From Planctomycetota bacterium (GTDB lineage: Bacteria; Planctomycetota; Phycisphaerae; WQYP01), in assembly GCA_021818565.1 (NCBI GenBank), contig JAKATV010000491.1, positions 1 to 5,235 of the forward strand: a stretch of 5,235 nt of DNA, in the 5' to 3' direction. Made by a program: the position numbers and the translations under genes. The notes beneath the pieces are model-generated. The model did no database searches and was not told the DNA's origin. It worked only from the letters and a program-made list of their open reading frames with translations. Positions 1 to 5,235 of the stretch are shown here, in pieces. Numbering within the stretch: the stretch's first letter is position 1; each line of letters starts with the position of its first letter.

Positions 1-357
1 CATTATGATATTCATCAGATGATAACCCAATGGGTTGGCACCCCAAATATGCCATTGGATATTAAAAGCCGTAAAAACCATCGGGTAATATTGAATGGAA
101 TCATGTGGATTAAACCAGATATTCCAAAGTCCCCGCCAATGGTGGACAAAATGATTATGGACCAGCCACCCACCGTCATCCCAGATATACCCTGCCGTAT
201 GCAGGGGCCAATAGGCCACCAGCGACAGCAAAAAGATCACCACCACTCCAAGGATAAATTTCCGCATTGGCCTGACACCCTGCGAGATGTCAACAGCGCC
301 GGCAGGCACACGGGAGGGGCTATTAGAATCAGCGGATAGCGGTGACAATTCGGCCAT
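1..357 (-). CDS. TMTC-like polytopic membrane protein (GT-C glycosyltransferase type), N-terminal part, cut by window edge
   Basis: The minus strand is open for 119 codons from an ATG at 357 to the window edge. The peptide has a polar N-terminus of about 30 residues, one clear membrane helix (about residues 33-51, FILGVVVIFLLSLVAYWPL), then a loop with WDDGGW (59-64) and the stretch YYPMVFTAFNIQWHIWGANP (90-109), followed by GYHLMNI. An acidic pair in the first extracytoplasmic loop followed by 'YYP...W.WG.NP.GYH..N' is the usual start of bacterial TMTC/DUF1736-like proteins, membrane proteins of the GT-C fold that often end in TPR repeats. That family assignment is from known family patterns; the TPR part, if any, lies outside the window. 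The ATG at 357 has only a weak AGAG ahead of it. The in-frame ATG at 267, just before the helix, is a plausible alternative start and has an AGG upstream. The actual substrate cannot be inferred. It points the same way as the transglutaminase gene, 434 bases downstream of it. Confidence 0.8.
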   Translation of the reverse strand, partial: MAELSPLSADSNSPSRVPAGAVDISQGVRPMRKFILGVVVIFLLSLVAYWPLHTAGYIWDDGGWLVHNHFVHHWRGLWNIWFNPHDSIQYYPMVFTAFNIQWHIWGANPLGYHLMNIIM

Positions 358-791
358 AGGCTCTATTTGAACATAACTTGCCCGGCATGGCAAAGAACTC
401 CAGACGCCCTCCAGACGCCCCAATGACCCCCCGCACCCGAGTCGGAATCACAACTGAAAGTCGTAAATACTTCCCAACCGTAAAATTGCCGTAAGTTCAT
501 CATCCCCGTCCGATTCGGATAACTCAGTTCCCAATCTGGTCTGTTACCACGCGCCGTTCCCTTGCACCCCGCCGAGCCTGCCGGGTTGATTCCTGCTTGG
601 GTTCCCAGCAGTTATAGGCTTCACCCTTACCGACGGGCTGGGGTATTTTTCAAACGTGCGCTCCGGGCTCAGTTCGCGAAGGGCTGGTCGACTGTTAAAT
701 TTGGTCATGCAGACGCTCGGTCATAAAGCCGTGGTGGTCAATATGGCTGTGGCGTGCCCGGAGCATGGGCTTTTACATATTTGGTGCGGCA
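358..791. other. Gene-free intergenic stretch between the transglutaminase-like gene and the membrane protein gene
   Basis: No reading frame here resembles a protein I recognise, and those present lack a ribosome binding site or a plausible composition. What can be seen: an 11-base tandem duplication at 398-419, and a hairpin at 593-611 (CTGCT/AGCAG arms with an inner GG/CC pair and a bulge). Read on the minus strand, about 430-650 looks like structured RNA: short paired segments and GGGAAC/GGTGAA-type linkers. No clear terminator with a U-run follows the transglutaminase stop. No convincing promoter for the downstream membrane protein gene was found. Confidence 0.6.
398..419. repeat. 11-bp tandem duplication
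   Basis: The unit ctccagacgcc occurs twice with no gap (398-408 and 409-419). It lies 41 bases ahead of the membrane protein start codon on the minus strand. It is a simple local duplication with no evident function. Confidence 0.8.
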
Positions 792-1946
792 TCAGTGGTT
801 TGCTGGAGGAATATCGGAAACGGATTTTTTTGGCATTGGCTTCCCGGGCGCGTATTTCCTAACGCCCGGCGGGATTGATAAATCCATGATCATGGCATTG
901 ATCGATTCACGACGCACTTTCACGTTGGCCGGGGTCGGGTCGTCCCATACGTGCGCTCCGATCACTGTTGCTTTGGGTCCCCGGCGCATGGGATACCGCA
1001 CCAGCCGCATGCGGTCGTCATAGCGCGTGACATCTTTTTCCTGGCAAAAATAGCCGGTATGCCAATGGAAGCCCGATGCGTTTACCACGCGATACGCCCA
1101 GCCCGTGGCCGCCAGGCAATCAAGACTTTCAAACCCGCGCAGATAGTTGGTGGGATCATAAAACACCCATCCGGCATCGGGAAAATAAGCTTCAATAAAG
1201 GCGTGGCCACCATCCGATCCGATAAATTTCACTTCCACCTTCGCGGCGGGAATTCCAATTTTGCGCAGCATGGCGCAGGCAAGGTTGCTCATGGCCTCGC
1301 AATTCCCACGCCGTGTCAGCAGTGTCTGATCCGATGAACCCGCATCGCCACTCTGGAACGTCACATGATTATTAATCCAATCGCAGGCCAGTTGCACAGC
1401 TTCTTGCGACCATTTGGTTCGCGCTAAGATTTTCTTGCAGATCGGGACCAGAGCGGGATTATCCGGATTGATGGTTTTCGTCTTTCGCAGATTCGCAGAA
1501 TAGGCCGCCAGAACCTTTGGCGCATAAGGCAAACAAGCCGATGTATACAGCACGGCGTCATAGTGCAATTTCACCAACAATTTTTGTGTGACGACGATTT
1601 TGCTTACGGCTGGTGAATTCCAGGTCAGTTCATAATTCCGCCGCTTCATTCCCAAGTTATCGACGGTGATACGTATGCGGTCCGGCTTGACGCTGTAGGT
1701 AAATCTGGATTTGAGAATGATCTGTTGATTGGTGGCCCCCCAGAAGCTCAACATTGCGGGAATCGCAGCGACATTTTTTTGACCCGGGATCACGGGAATA
1801 TCGTAGCGCCGCACGATATTAAGCATTCGTGTATCACGTGCTTTCACCGGCGCATACGTCGCGGCCCAAGCGAAATTGGCGTACGCCCCCGTTACCACCG
1901 CCAGTAAAAACCCTGCCAGCACGCATTGCCATAACCCACGGTTCAT
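792..1946 (-). CDS. Secreted transglutaminase-like (papain-fold) domain protein
   Basis: This is a 384-residue protein. The start was set at the ATG at 1946 because GGGAG (minus strand, 1954-1958) sits 7 bases upstream and because a classical signal peptide follows at once: MNRG, a hydrophobic core (about 5-22), then an AWA|A cleavage motif near residue 28. The frame stays open upstream to 2093, but that extension carries the promoter-like repeat at 1998-2040 and no signal peptide. The transglutaminase-core signature is complete: Cys216 in RRGNCEAMSNLACAMLRKIG, His248 in GGHAFIEAYFP and Asp264 in WVFYDPTN. Residues 30-200 form an N-terminal domain unknown to me, and about 120 residues follow the catalytic core. 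Bacterial members of this fold are mostly predicted peptidases or amide hydrolases rather than true cross-linkers; here the product is expected to be exported or periplasmic. The substrate is unknown. Nothing in it is truncated or frameshifted. Confidence 0.88.
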   Translation of the reverse strand: MNRGLWQCVLAGFLLAVVTGAYANFAWAATYAPVKARDTRMLNIVRRYDIPVIPGQKNVAAIPAMLSFWGATNQQIILKSRFTYSVKPDRIRITVDNLGMKRRNYELTWNSPAVSKIVVTQKLLVKLHYDAVLYTSACLPYAPKVLAAYSANLRKTKTINPDNPALVPICKKILARTKWSQEAVQLACDWINNHVTFQSGDAGSSDQTLLTRRGNCEAMSNLACAMLRKIGIPAAKVEVKFIGSDGGHAFIEAYFPDAGWVFYDPTNYLRGFESLDCLAATGWAYRVVNASGFHWHTGYFCQEKDVTRYDDRMRLVRYPMRRGPKATVIGAHVWDDPTPANVKVRRESINAMIMDLSIPPGVRKYAPGKPMPKKSVSDIPPANH

Positions 1947-1997
1947 GTTATTGCTCCCGGTCCGGGCAAAGAAACGCTCAATGCGACCGAACGCCGG

Positions 1998-2040
1998 GAG
2001 AATATCGCTTGCTTGTGTGGCCGTCAAATCAAGCGAGCTG
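1998..2040 (-). promoter_or_regulatory. Promoter-like element, repeat copy A, upstream of the transglutaminase-like gene
   Basis: On the minus strand, TTGACG (2022-2027) and TATTCT (1999-2004) are separated by exactly 17 bases, matching a sigma70-type -35/-10 pair at 5/6 and 4/6 positions. Transcription would start near 1992, giving a leader of about 45 bases before the ATG at 1946. The same element occurs at 4541-4583, with the outer blocks (plus strand 1998-2008 and 2021-2040) identical and the 12 bases between them only half conserved. Conservation of the hexamers and their spacing supports a promoter; activity is inferred. Confidence 0.55.
1998..2040. repeat. 43-bp imperfect direct repeat, copy A
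   Basis: It aligns without gaps to 4541-4583. The first 11 bases (gagaatatcgc) and last 20 bases (ccgtcaaatcaagcgagctg) are identical, and the middle 12 bases match at 6 positions, so 37 of 43 bases agree. The two copies are in the same orientation, 2543 bases apart, and bracket the DUF262/DUF1524 nuclease gene. Similarity does not clearly extend beyond either end. Confidence 0.9.
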
Positions 2041-2534
2041 GTCACGAATCCACCACCCAGCCGCGCCCGTGAACCAGTGATTTGCCGTTGCATGGCCCGA
2101 CTAAAATCCCGGATGGCAGACTGGGGCGACTGCGTGTGATGCCGGCAACATTGGGCGGTGCGGGAACGTGTCGAAAATTAGAACGTGCATGAGCGATAGT
2201 GTGTCCCGAAGTGGCGATCACCAATACGAGACCTACACCGAAAAGCACACCGGTCATCGGATGCATAGGACTGGGAGGATCAGGTCGTGGATAATTGGGG
2301 GTGACACCCGCGCTTATCGTGCGGTCGTAAAGGTTTGGGTGTATGTGTCGCGTACGCCGCGACATTACTGCGGGGGACTGATTGAGCCGGGCGGTCGCCT
2401 CAAGCGCTTGCGCATATGCTCCAAGCCCAATTCCCCCACAGTCTTGCCTGTCCACGGCTTAAGCTCTGTGCAGCGGCCTGACGGTGCCAGCGATAATCTG
2501 TCAATATTAGCCATGTTCCCGTTTCGCTTCCCGG

Positions 2535-4415
2535 CTACAAGAATTGCAGAGACAGAAGGCTCCGCTTGAACTTCTCATCACCAAGGGTTATTTCCCATTG
2601 GTTTTCGATAAAGGTCAACAACTCGATACCGCGATTCAATATTTCCAACGCGGTCCAATCCTGAACCTGGGCGATCTTCAGTTCGCTGAATGAGCCTTGG
2701 CTGTATCCGGGAATTTGGTCGGTTCCCCGCTTTTTGTCATTGAATGAGCGCCGAGAGAGACTGGCGTTCTTCGCTACCGAAACCGCGACGAGGTTGCCGA
2801 GGCTGTGCCTTAGCACGTGCTTCTGTGCGTCCGTGAACGCCTCAAATTCTGGCCAGTCTCCCGGCTTGGGATCCTGGGGATAAATATGTTCTATCGAGTT
2901 CCTAGAACCGTGGAAGTCATCCCAAGCGATCTTTGATGCGGCGGCCTTCCCAGCGCGGCGCAAGTTTTCCTCGTACTCGAACAACAAGAACTTCAGGCCG
3001 GCTATGTCAGAAAATCCCTTACCCCCGTTGCCAAAGAGGTCGGATATTTCGAGGGAAAATGCCGCCGGTGAGAAGTGTCGCGTTACACGATCTCGTAGCA
3101 TGTCGACCGCCTGGGAAATCCCCGCCCTCCCCTGATGTAGGTCATGTGCCATGCGAAACGACTCGGCCTCAGCAACGTTTGCCCGGGTTCCGGCAAAGTT
3201 GCGCACAAGGAGCAGGAATCGCTCCGCTTGGAAGAGTAGAGCCTTGAAATCCCCGTTCTTCTGCTCATGGGAAAGGGCGGCGAGAAGAAGCGGGCGCAGC
3301 GGGCCGAAGCCAAGGCGATTGAGGCGGATAAGTGCCCGCGATACGCTGTCCCCAAGCTGCACTGCGTGGCTCTCGGGGAAATGGAGTTGCTGCCACACTC
3401 GAGCGCTGACCTGTAGGCTGCCTGCATATTCCTGAATATTACCCAGCGTAAGCTCCCCTTGGTCAAGGCGGCCGGTAGTAAAATGTTTATTTAGAAGAAA
3501 CTGCGTCAATGGGTCGGCCTCGTCCTTGTCATATCCAAAAAACACTATCCAATGAGCACGCAATAAATCGTCGTCGTCCAGCGACCGGTTTGGATTGCGC
3601 CCCAGTTCTTCGTACACCGTGCGCCACACAGCGTTAAGGGTTCTTCGCACTGCCATCCGCTCCGAATCATTGGCTTTTGCGAGCGTGGAAAGGTAGATGA
3701 GCCGGTTCTTTAACAACTCCAAACGCGAAAGAAGCTTTCCTCGGTTGTTCATCGTTTCAAATGCAACAAATACGTCGATGTCGTCGTTGAGCTCGTGGAT
3801 GTTGAAGCGAAAGCGCTGAGTCAGGGCTTTGAAAAGCTGTTCGCGATCACCGCTTCCCTTGACCGCCGCCGTGCGATCACGGAAATAATCCCGTGCGAAG
3901 GCAAGATTAGCGGTATAAGTAGTGCGCACACCGCTGTAGTCGTTGGACGGAACGCCGAGAATCTGCGTGCGAAAAAACTCGTGGCTGGGATTATCCTTGG
4001 CATAGCCAAAGATACAGCTATGCAATACGCCCTGCGAGCGTGAGAGATACCGCTCCCGAAGCTCAGAGACCTTTAGGCCAGTTATCCTTTCTTCTGGTGG
4101 TAGTCCCTTGAGCAAGCAGTGGATCAGGATAATTGCAGTAGTGAGCCGCTGTTGGCCGTCTACCACGAAATGTGGAACAAACCCCGCATCTTTGACCAAC
4201 CACTCGTCGCCTCCCCATTCGAGCCCTCCATCGCTCACCACTTTTTCTAACGTCAATTGGCCGCAGTAGTGGGTGCGCTCAGAGCCAACTCGCCGAAGGT
4301 CGGACCAAAAATCGGCAAGTTGCTGTTCACCCCACGCATATCCGCGCTGGTAATCCGGGATGCGGAAGATTCGGTTGTTAAATATTTCGGCAACGCTCTG
4401 AAGTTCAGTCGACAT
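2535..4415 (-). CDS. Single-chain GmrSD-like type IV restriction nuclease (DUF262 + DUF1524)
   Basis: This is a 626-residue protein. The ATG at 4415 was chosen because AGGAG (4424-4428) lies 8 bases upstream and because family homology begins at once; the frame opens further to 4535, but those 40 residues look non-native and would start at the predicted transcription start. The N-terminal DUF262 (ParB-like NTPase) half shows RIPDYQRGYAW (18-28), YCGQLTLE (50-57), the signature VVDGQQRLTT (84-93) and FETMNNRGKLLSRLELLKN (219-237). The C-terminal DUF1524 nuclease (HNH-like) shows SIEHIYPQ with His510, then LGNLVAVS with Asn541, and KNASLSRRSFNDKK with Asn550 and Lys561/562. Both halves are therefore intact. 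Known members of this architecture (GmrSD, BrxU, SspE) cut phage DNA with modified bases or depend on phosphorothioate marks, using nucleotide hydrolysis. Which modification this one senses cannot be read. No modification, dnd/ssp or BREX genes are in the window. It is transcribed away from vapBC. Confidence 0.92.
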   Translation of the reverse strand: MSTELQSVAEIFNNRIFRIPDYQRGYAWGEQQLADFWSDLRRVGSERTHYCGQLTLEKVVSDGGLEWGGDEWLVKDAGFVPHFVVDGQQRLTTAIILIHCLLKGLPPEERITGLKVSELRERYLSRSQGVLHSCIFGYAKDNPSHEFFRTQILGVPSNDYSGVRTTYTANLAFARDYFRDRTAAVKGSGDREQLFKALTQRFRFNIHELNDDIDVFVAFETMNNRGKLLSRLELLKNRLIYLSTLAKANDSERMAVRRTLNAVWRTVYEELGRNPNRSLDDDDLLRAHWIVFFGYDKDEADPLTQFLLNKHFTTGRLDQGELTLGNIQEYAGSLQVSARVWQQLHFPESHAVQLGDSVSRALIRLNRLGFGPLRPLLLAALSHEQKNGDFKALLFQAERFLLLVRNFAGTRANVAEAESFRMAHDLHQGRAGISQAVDMLRDRVTRHFSPAAFSLEISDLFGNGGKGFSDIAGLKFLLFEYEENLRRAGKAAASKIAWDDFHGSRNSIEHIYPQDPKPGDWPEFEAFTDAQKHVLRHSLGNLVAVSVAKNASLSRRSFNDKKRGTDQIPGYSQGSFSELKIAQVQDWTALEILNRGIELLTFIENQWEITLGDEKFKRSLLSLQFL

Positions 4416-4449
4416 CTGAAATGCTCCTGTAAACGGTCCCCCAACGACT

Positions 4450-4516
4450 CTAGCTGGGAGCGACGCTCGGCAAAAGTGCAATCCTCCATGAGCTAGCGTC
4501 GAGCGTCGAGCGTCGG
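4450..4516 (-). promoter_or_regulatory. Repeat-rich, hairpin-forming leader of the nuclease gene
   Basis: The 7-base unit gcgtcga occurs at 4496-4502 and 4503-4509, with a one-mismatch third unit at 4510-4516. These units create two overlapping copies of cgagcgtcg (4500-4508 and 4507-4515), each a perfect 9-base inverted complement of cgacgctcg at 4461-4469. A second inverted pair, ctagct (4450-4455) and agctag (4491-4496), lies next to them. If transcription starts near 4535, as promoter copy B predicts, all of this falls in a leader of about 120 bases and could fold into competing hairpins ahead of the AGGAG site. A regulatory role is inference. Confidence 0.45.
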
Positions 4517-4540
4517 TCGAGGGCATCACGATCACCGGTG

Positions 4541-4583
4541 GAGAATATCGCGTACTGTTGCGACCGTCAAATCAAGCGAGCTG
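4541..4583 (-). promoter_or_regulatory. Promoter-like element, repeat copy B, upstream of the nuclease gene
   Basis: On the minus strand, TTGACG (4565-4570) and TATTCT (4542-4547) are 17 bases apart, exactly as in copy A. Transcription would start near 4535 and run into the DUF262/DUF1524 gene after a leader of about 120 bases. The element lies back to back with the vapBC promoter. Activity is inferred from hexamer match, spacing and conservation of both hexamer blocks. Confidence 0.5.
4541..4583. repeat. 43-bp imperfect direct repeat, copy B
   Basis: Second copy of the element at 1998-2040, same orientation, 37 of 43 bases identical with no gaps. Differences are confined to 4552-4563. Confidence 0.9.
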
Positions 4584-4612
4584 TGGGTTGCCGTTTATTC
4601 CAATTCCTTGTT

Positions 4613-4638
4613 ATGGTATACTTCATGGTATATACCAT
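4613..4638 (+). promoter_or_regulatory. vapBC promoter and palindromic operator
   Basis: An extended -10 (TG-G-TATACT, with the hexamer at 4617-4622) lies 27 bases ahead of the vapB start codon; no good -35 is visible. The octamer ATGGTATA occurs at 4613-4620 and again at 4625-4632, and its inverse TATACCAT at 4631-4638 completes a perfect 14-base palindrome (ATGGTATATACCAT, 4625-4638). Three half-sites covering the -10 and the start region are what is expected for autorepression by a VapB-VapC complex, whose antitoxin binds DNA through its AbrB-like domain. Binding itself is inferred. Confidence 0.7.
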
Positions 4639-4649
4639 TGGAGGTGTTT

Positions 4650-4880
4650 ATGGAAACTGCGGCAATATTTACCAATGGACGCAGCCAGGCGGTGCGATTG
4701 CCCAAGGCTTTTCGTTTTCGCACGCGAAAAGTGGGAATCGCACGGCTTGATGATCTGGTCATTCTTGTTCCGCCCGGCAAGGAATGGGAGATCCTGGAAA
4801 AGAGCCTCGGAATGTTCACCGCAGACTTCATGGCGGAGCGGAAACAGCCGCTAAAAGCTGAAAGGCGGAAACGGTTGTGA
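4650..4880 (+). CDS. vapB: VapB antitoxin (AbrB/MazE-like DNA-binding domain)
   Basis: This is a 76-residue antitoxin. The ATG at 4650 is preceded by GGAGG (4640-4644) 5 bases upstream, and family homology begins at the first residue, so the upstream in-frame ATG at 4608, which overlaps the operator, is rejected. The N-terminal half (about 1-42) is a swapped-hairpin AbrB/SpoVT domain with the VapB hallmark IFTNGRSQAVRLPKAFRF (6-23), followed by VGIARLDDLVILVP. The C-terminal tail (about 46-76: EWEILEKSLG, then FMAERKQP and a basic end) matches the toxin-binding region of VapB proteins. It neutralises the PIN toxin encoded next to it and is expected to repress its own promoter with VapC through the palindromic site upstream. 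Its stop overlaps the vapC start by 4 bases (GTGA), implying translational coupling. It is divergent from the nuclease gene. Confidence 0.94.
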   Translation: METAAIFTNGRSQAVRLPKAFRFRTRKVGIARLDDLVILVPPGKEWEILEKSLGMFTADFMAERKQPLKAERRKRL

Positions 4881-5235
4881 TACGTTATCTGCTGGATACG
4901 TATATTTGTATTGAATTGATTCGCGGAAAATCCGGGGGCGTTACGGCCCATCTGCGGAGACAATCTCCCGGATCGGTCGCGATATCGGCCATTACGCTGG
5001 CGGAACTGCAATTTGGCGTGGTCAACAGCAGCGATCCGGCGCGGAACCACTTGGCATTGCTGCATTTTGTGGCATCTCTGGGCGTTCTGCCGTTCGATGC
5101 TCGCGCCGGCGAAGCCTATGGCCAGATTCGCAAAAGCCTTGAACTGCGGGGTATTCCCATTGGAACAATGGATACACTCATTGCCGCGCAAGCCCGGTCA
5201 CTTAATCTCACCCTGGTGAGTAACAATACAAGGGA
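4877..5235 (+). CDS. vapC: VapC toxin (PIN-domain ribonuclease), 3' end cut by window edge
   Basis: A GTG start at 4877 overlaps the vapB stop (GTGA); a purine-rich AAAGGCGGAAA precedes it. The frame is open for 119 codons to the window edge. The protein begins IRYLLDTYICIELIRG, followed by ISAITLAELQFGV, then FDARAGEAYGQIR and IPIGTMDTLIAAQARSLNLT and LVSNNTR, all in the order found in VapC of the 'LDTNICI' subgroup. Predicted metal-binding acidic residues are Asp7, Glu43 and Asp99; the fourth position is in SNNTRE, where Asn replaces Asp, as is common in this subgroup. Members cleave tRNA or rRNA when freed from VapB. Residue 9 is Tyr where the family nearly always has Asn (DTN becomes DTY). 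Typical length is about 130 residues, so only roughly the last 10-15 are missing. Confidence 0.93.
   Translation, partial: MIRYLLDTYICIELIRGKSGGVTAHLRRQSPGSVAISAITLAELQFGVVNSSDPARNHLALLHFVASLGVLPFDARAGEAYGQIRKSLELRGIPIGTMDTLIAAQARSLNLTLVSNNTR

Larger units (their letters stand above)
1947..2534. other. Intergenic stretch with no convincing gene, between the nuclease stop and the transglutaminase start
   Basis: Apart from promoter-like copy A at 1998-2040, little can be supported. A minus-strand frame covering 2042-2266 would encode 74 residues with one hydrophobic segment (TGVLFGVGLVLVIA), but it has no Shine-Dalgarno sequence (GATCCTCCC precedes the ATG) and no recognisable relatives. The long plus-strand frame across 2168-2569 has a composition typical of a chance frame. 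No U-run terminator is visible after the nuclease stop codon at 2535. The stretch may be decayed coding sequence. Confidence 0.55.

Noticed and set aside
745..775. GCCC-GGAGCAT-GGGC-TTTT as a plus-strand terminator.
   Set aside because: The stem is only 4 base pairs with a short T-run, and no plus-strand gene ends there.
656..1023. Overlapping plus-strand frames at 656-862 and 754-1023.
   Set aside because: They lie partly antisense to the transglutaminase-like gene, lack ribosome binding sites and resemble no known protein.
1998..2040. Reading the 43-bp repeat as a conserved peptide (DLT...DIL) or transposase helix-turn-helix remnant.
   Set aside because: Both copies translate in that frame, but copy B hits a stop a few codons later, and the conserved blocks are better explained by promoter hexamers with a 17-base spacer.
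1947..2093. N-terminal extension of the transglutaminase-like protein (start at 2093).
   Set aside because: It removes the signal peptide from the N-terminus, has no Shine-Dalgarno sequence, and would read through the promoter-like repeat; the ATG at 1946 has GGGAG 7 bases upstream.
4458..4468. GAGCGACGCTC as a stand-alone operator palindrome.
   Set aside because: It is an 11-base odd palindrome made from the same sequence that pairs with the 7-bp repeats; there is no independent evidence for a binding site.
4253..4489. Minus-strand frame beginning MEDCTFAERRSQLESLGDRL that overlaps the start of the nuclease gene.
   Set aside because: It overlaps the nuclease reading frame by over 160 bases, has no ribosome binding site at its ATG, and its second half is clearly the shadow of the DUF262 coding sequence.
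4416..4535. N-terminal 40-residue extension of the DUF262/DUF1524 protein.
   Set aside because: The sequence is derived from the repeat-rich leader, does not look like the family, and the ATG at 4415 has AGGAG at good spacing.

Overview
The window looks like chromosomal accessory DNA from a bacterium, possibly of the Planctomycetes/Verrucomicrobia kind. That placement is a guess from gene style: a TMTC-like multi-membrane protein next to a secreted transglutaminase-like protein. No rRNA or other phylogenetic marker is present. Genes are ordinary bacterial ones with Shine-Dalgarno sequences (GGGAG, AGGAG, GGAGG).

Layout, left to right. (1) 1-357, minus strand: the 5' part of a polytopic membrane protein of the TMTC/GT-C glycosyltransferase-like type, running off the left edge. 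(2) 358-791: a gene-free stretch with a short tandem duplication and some hairpin-forming sequence. (3) 792-1946, minus: a secreted transglutaminase-like (cysteine protease fold) protein with a complete Cys-His-Asp triad. (4) 1947-2534: a stretch with no convincing gene, carrying a sigma70-like promoter directly upstream of the transglutaminase gene. (5) 2535-4415, minus: a full-length single-chain DUF262 + DUF1524 protein, i.e. a GmrSD-like type IV restriction nuclease. (6) 4416-4649: a divergent intergenic region holding the leader and promoter of the nuclease gene (minus) and the promoter/operator of a toxin-antitoxin operon (plus). (7) 4650-4880 and 4877-5235, plus: vapB (AbrB/MazE-like antitoxin) and vapC (PIN-domain toxin, cut by the right edge), overlapping by 4 bases.

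The right half is a small defence cluster: a modification-dependent nuclease gene back to back with a VapBC module. The most unusual observation is a 43-bp imperfect direct repeat (1998-2040 and 4541-4583). Its two conserved blocks contain, on the minus strand, TTGACG and TATTCT separated by exactly 17 bases in both copies, while the middle of the spacer has diverged. Each copy lies upstream of a minus-strand gene (transglutaminase and nuclease), so the two unrelated genes appear to share a duplicated promoter cassette. The same repeat also brackets the 2.5-kb nuclease segment, so an insertion or duplication origin is possible.
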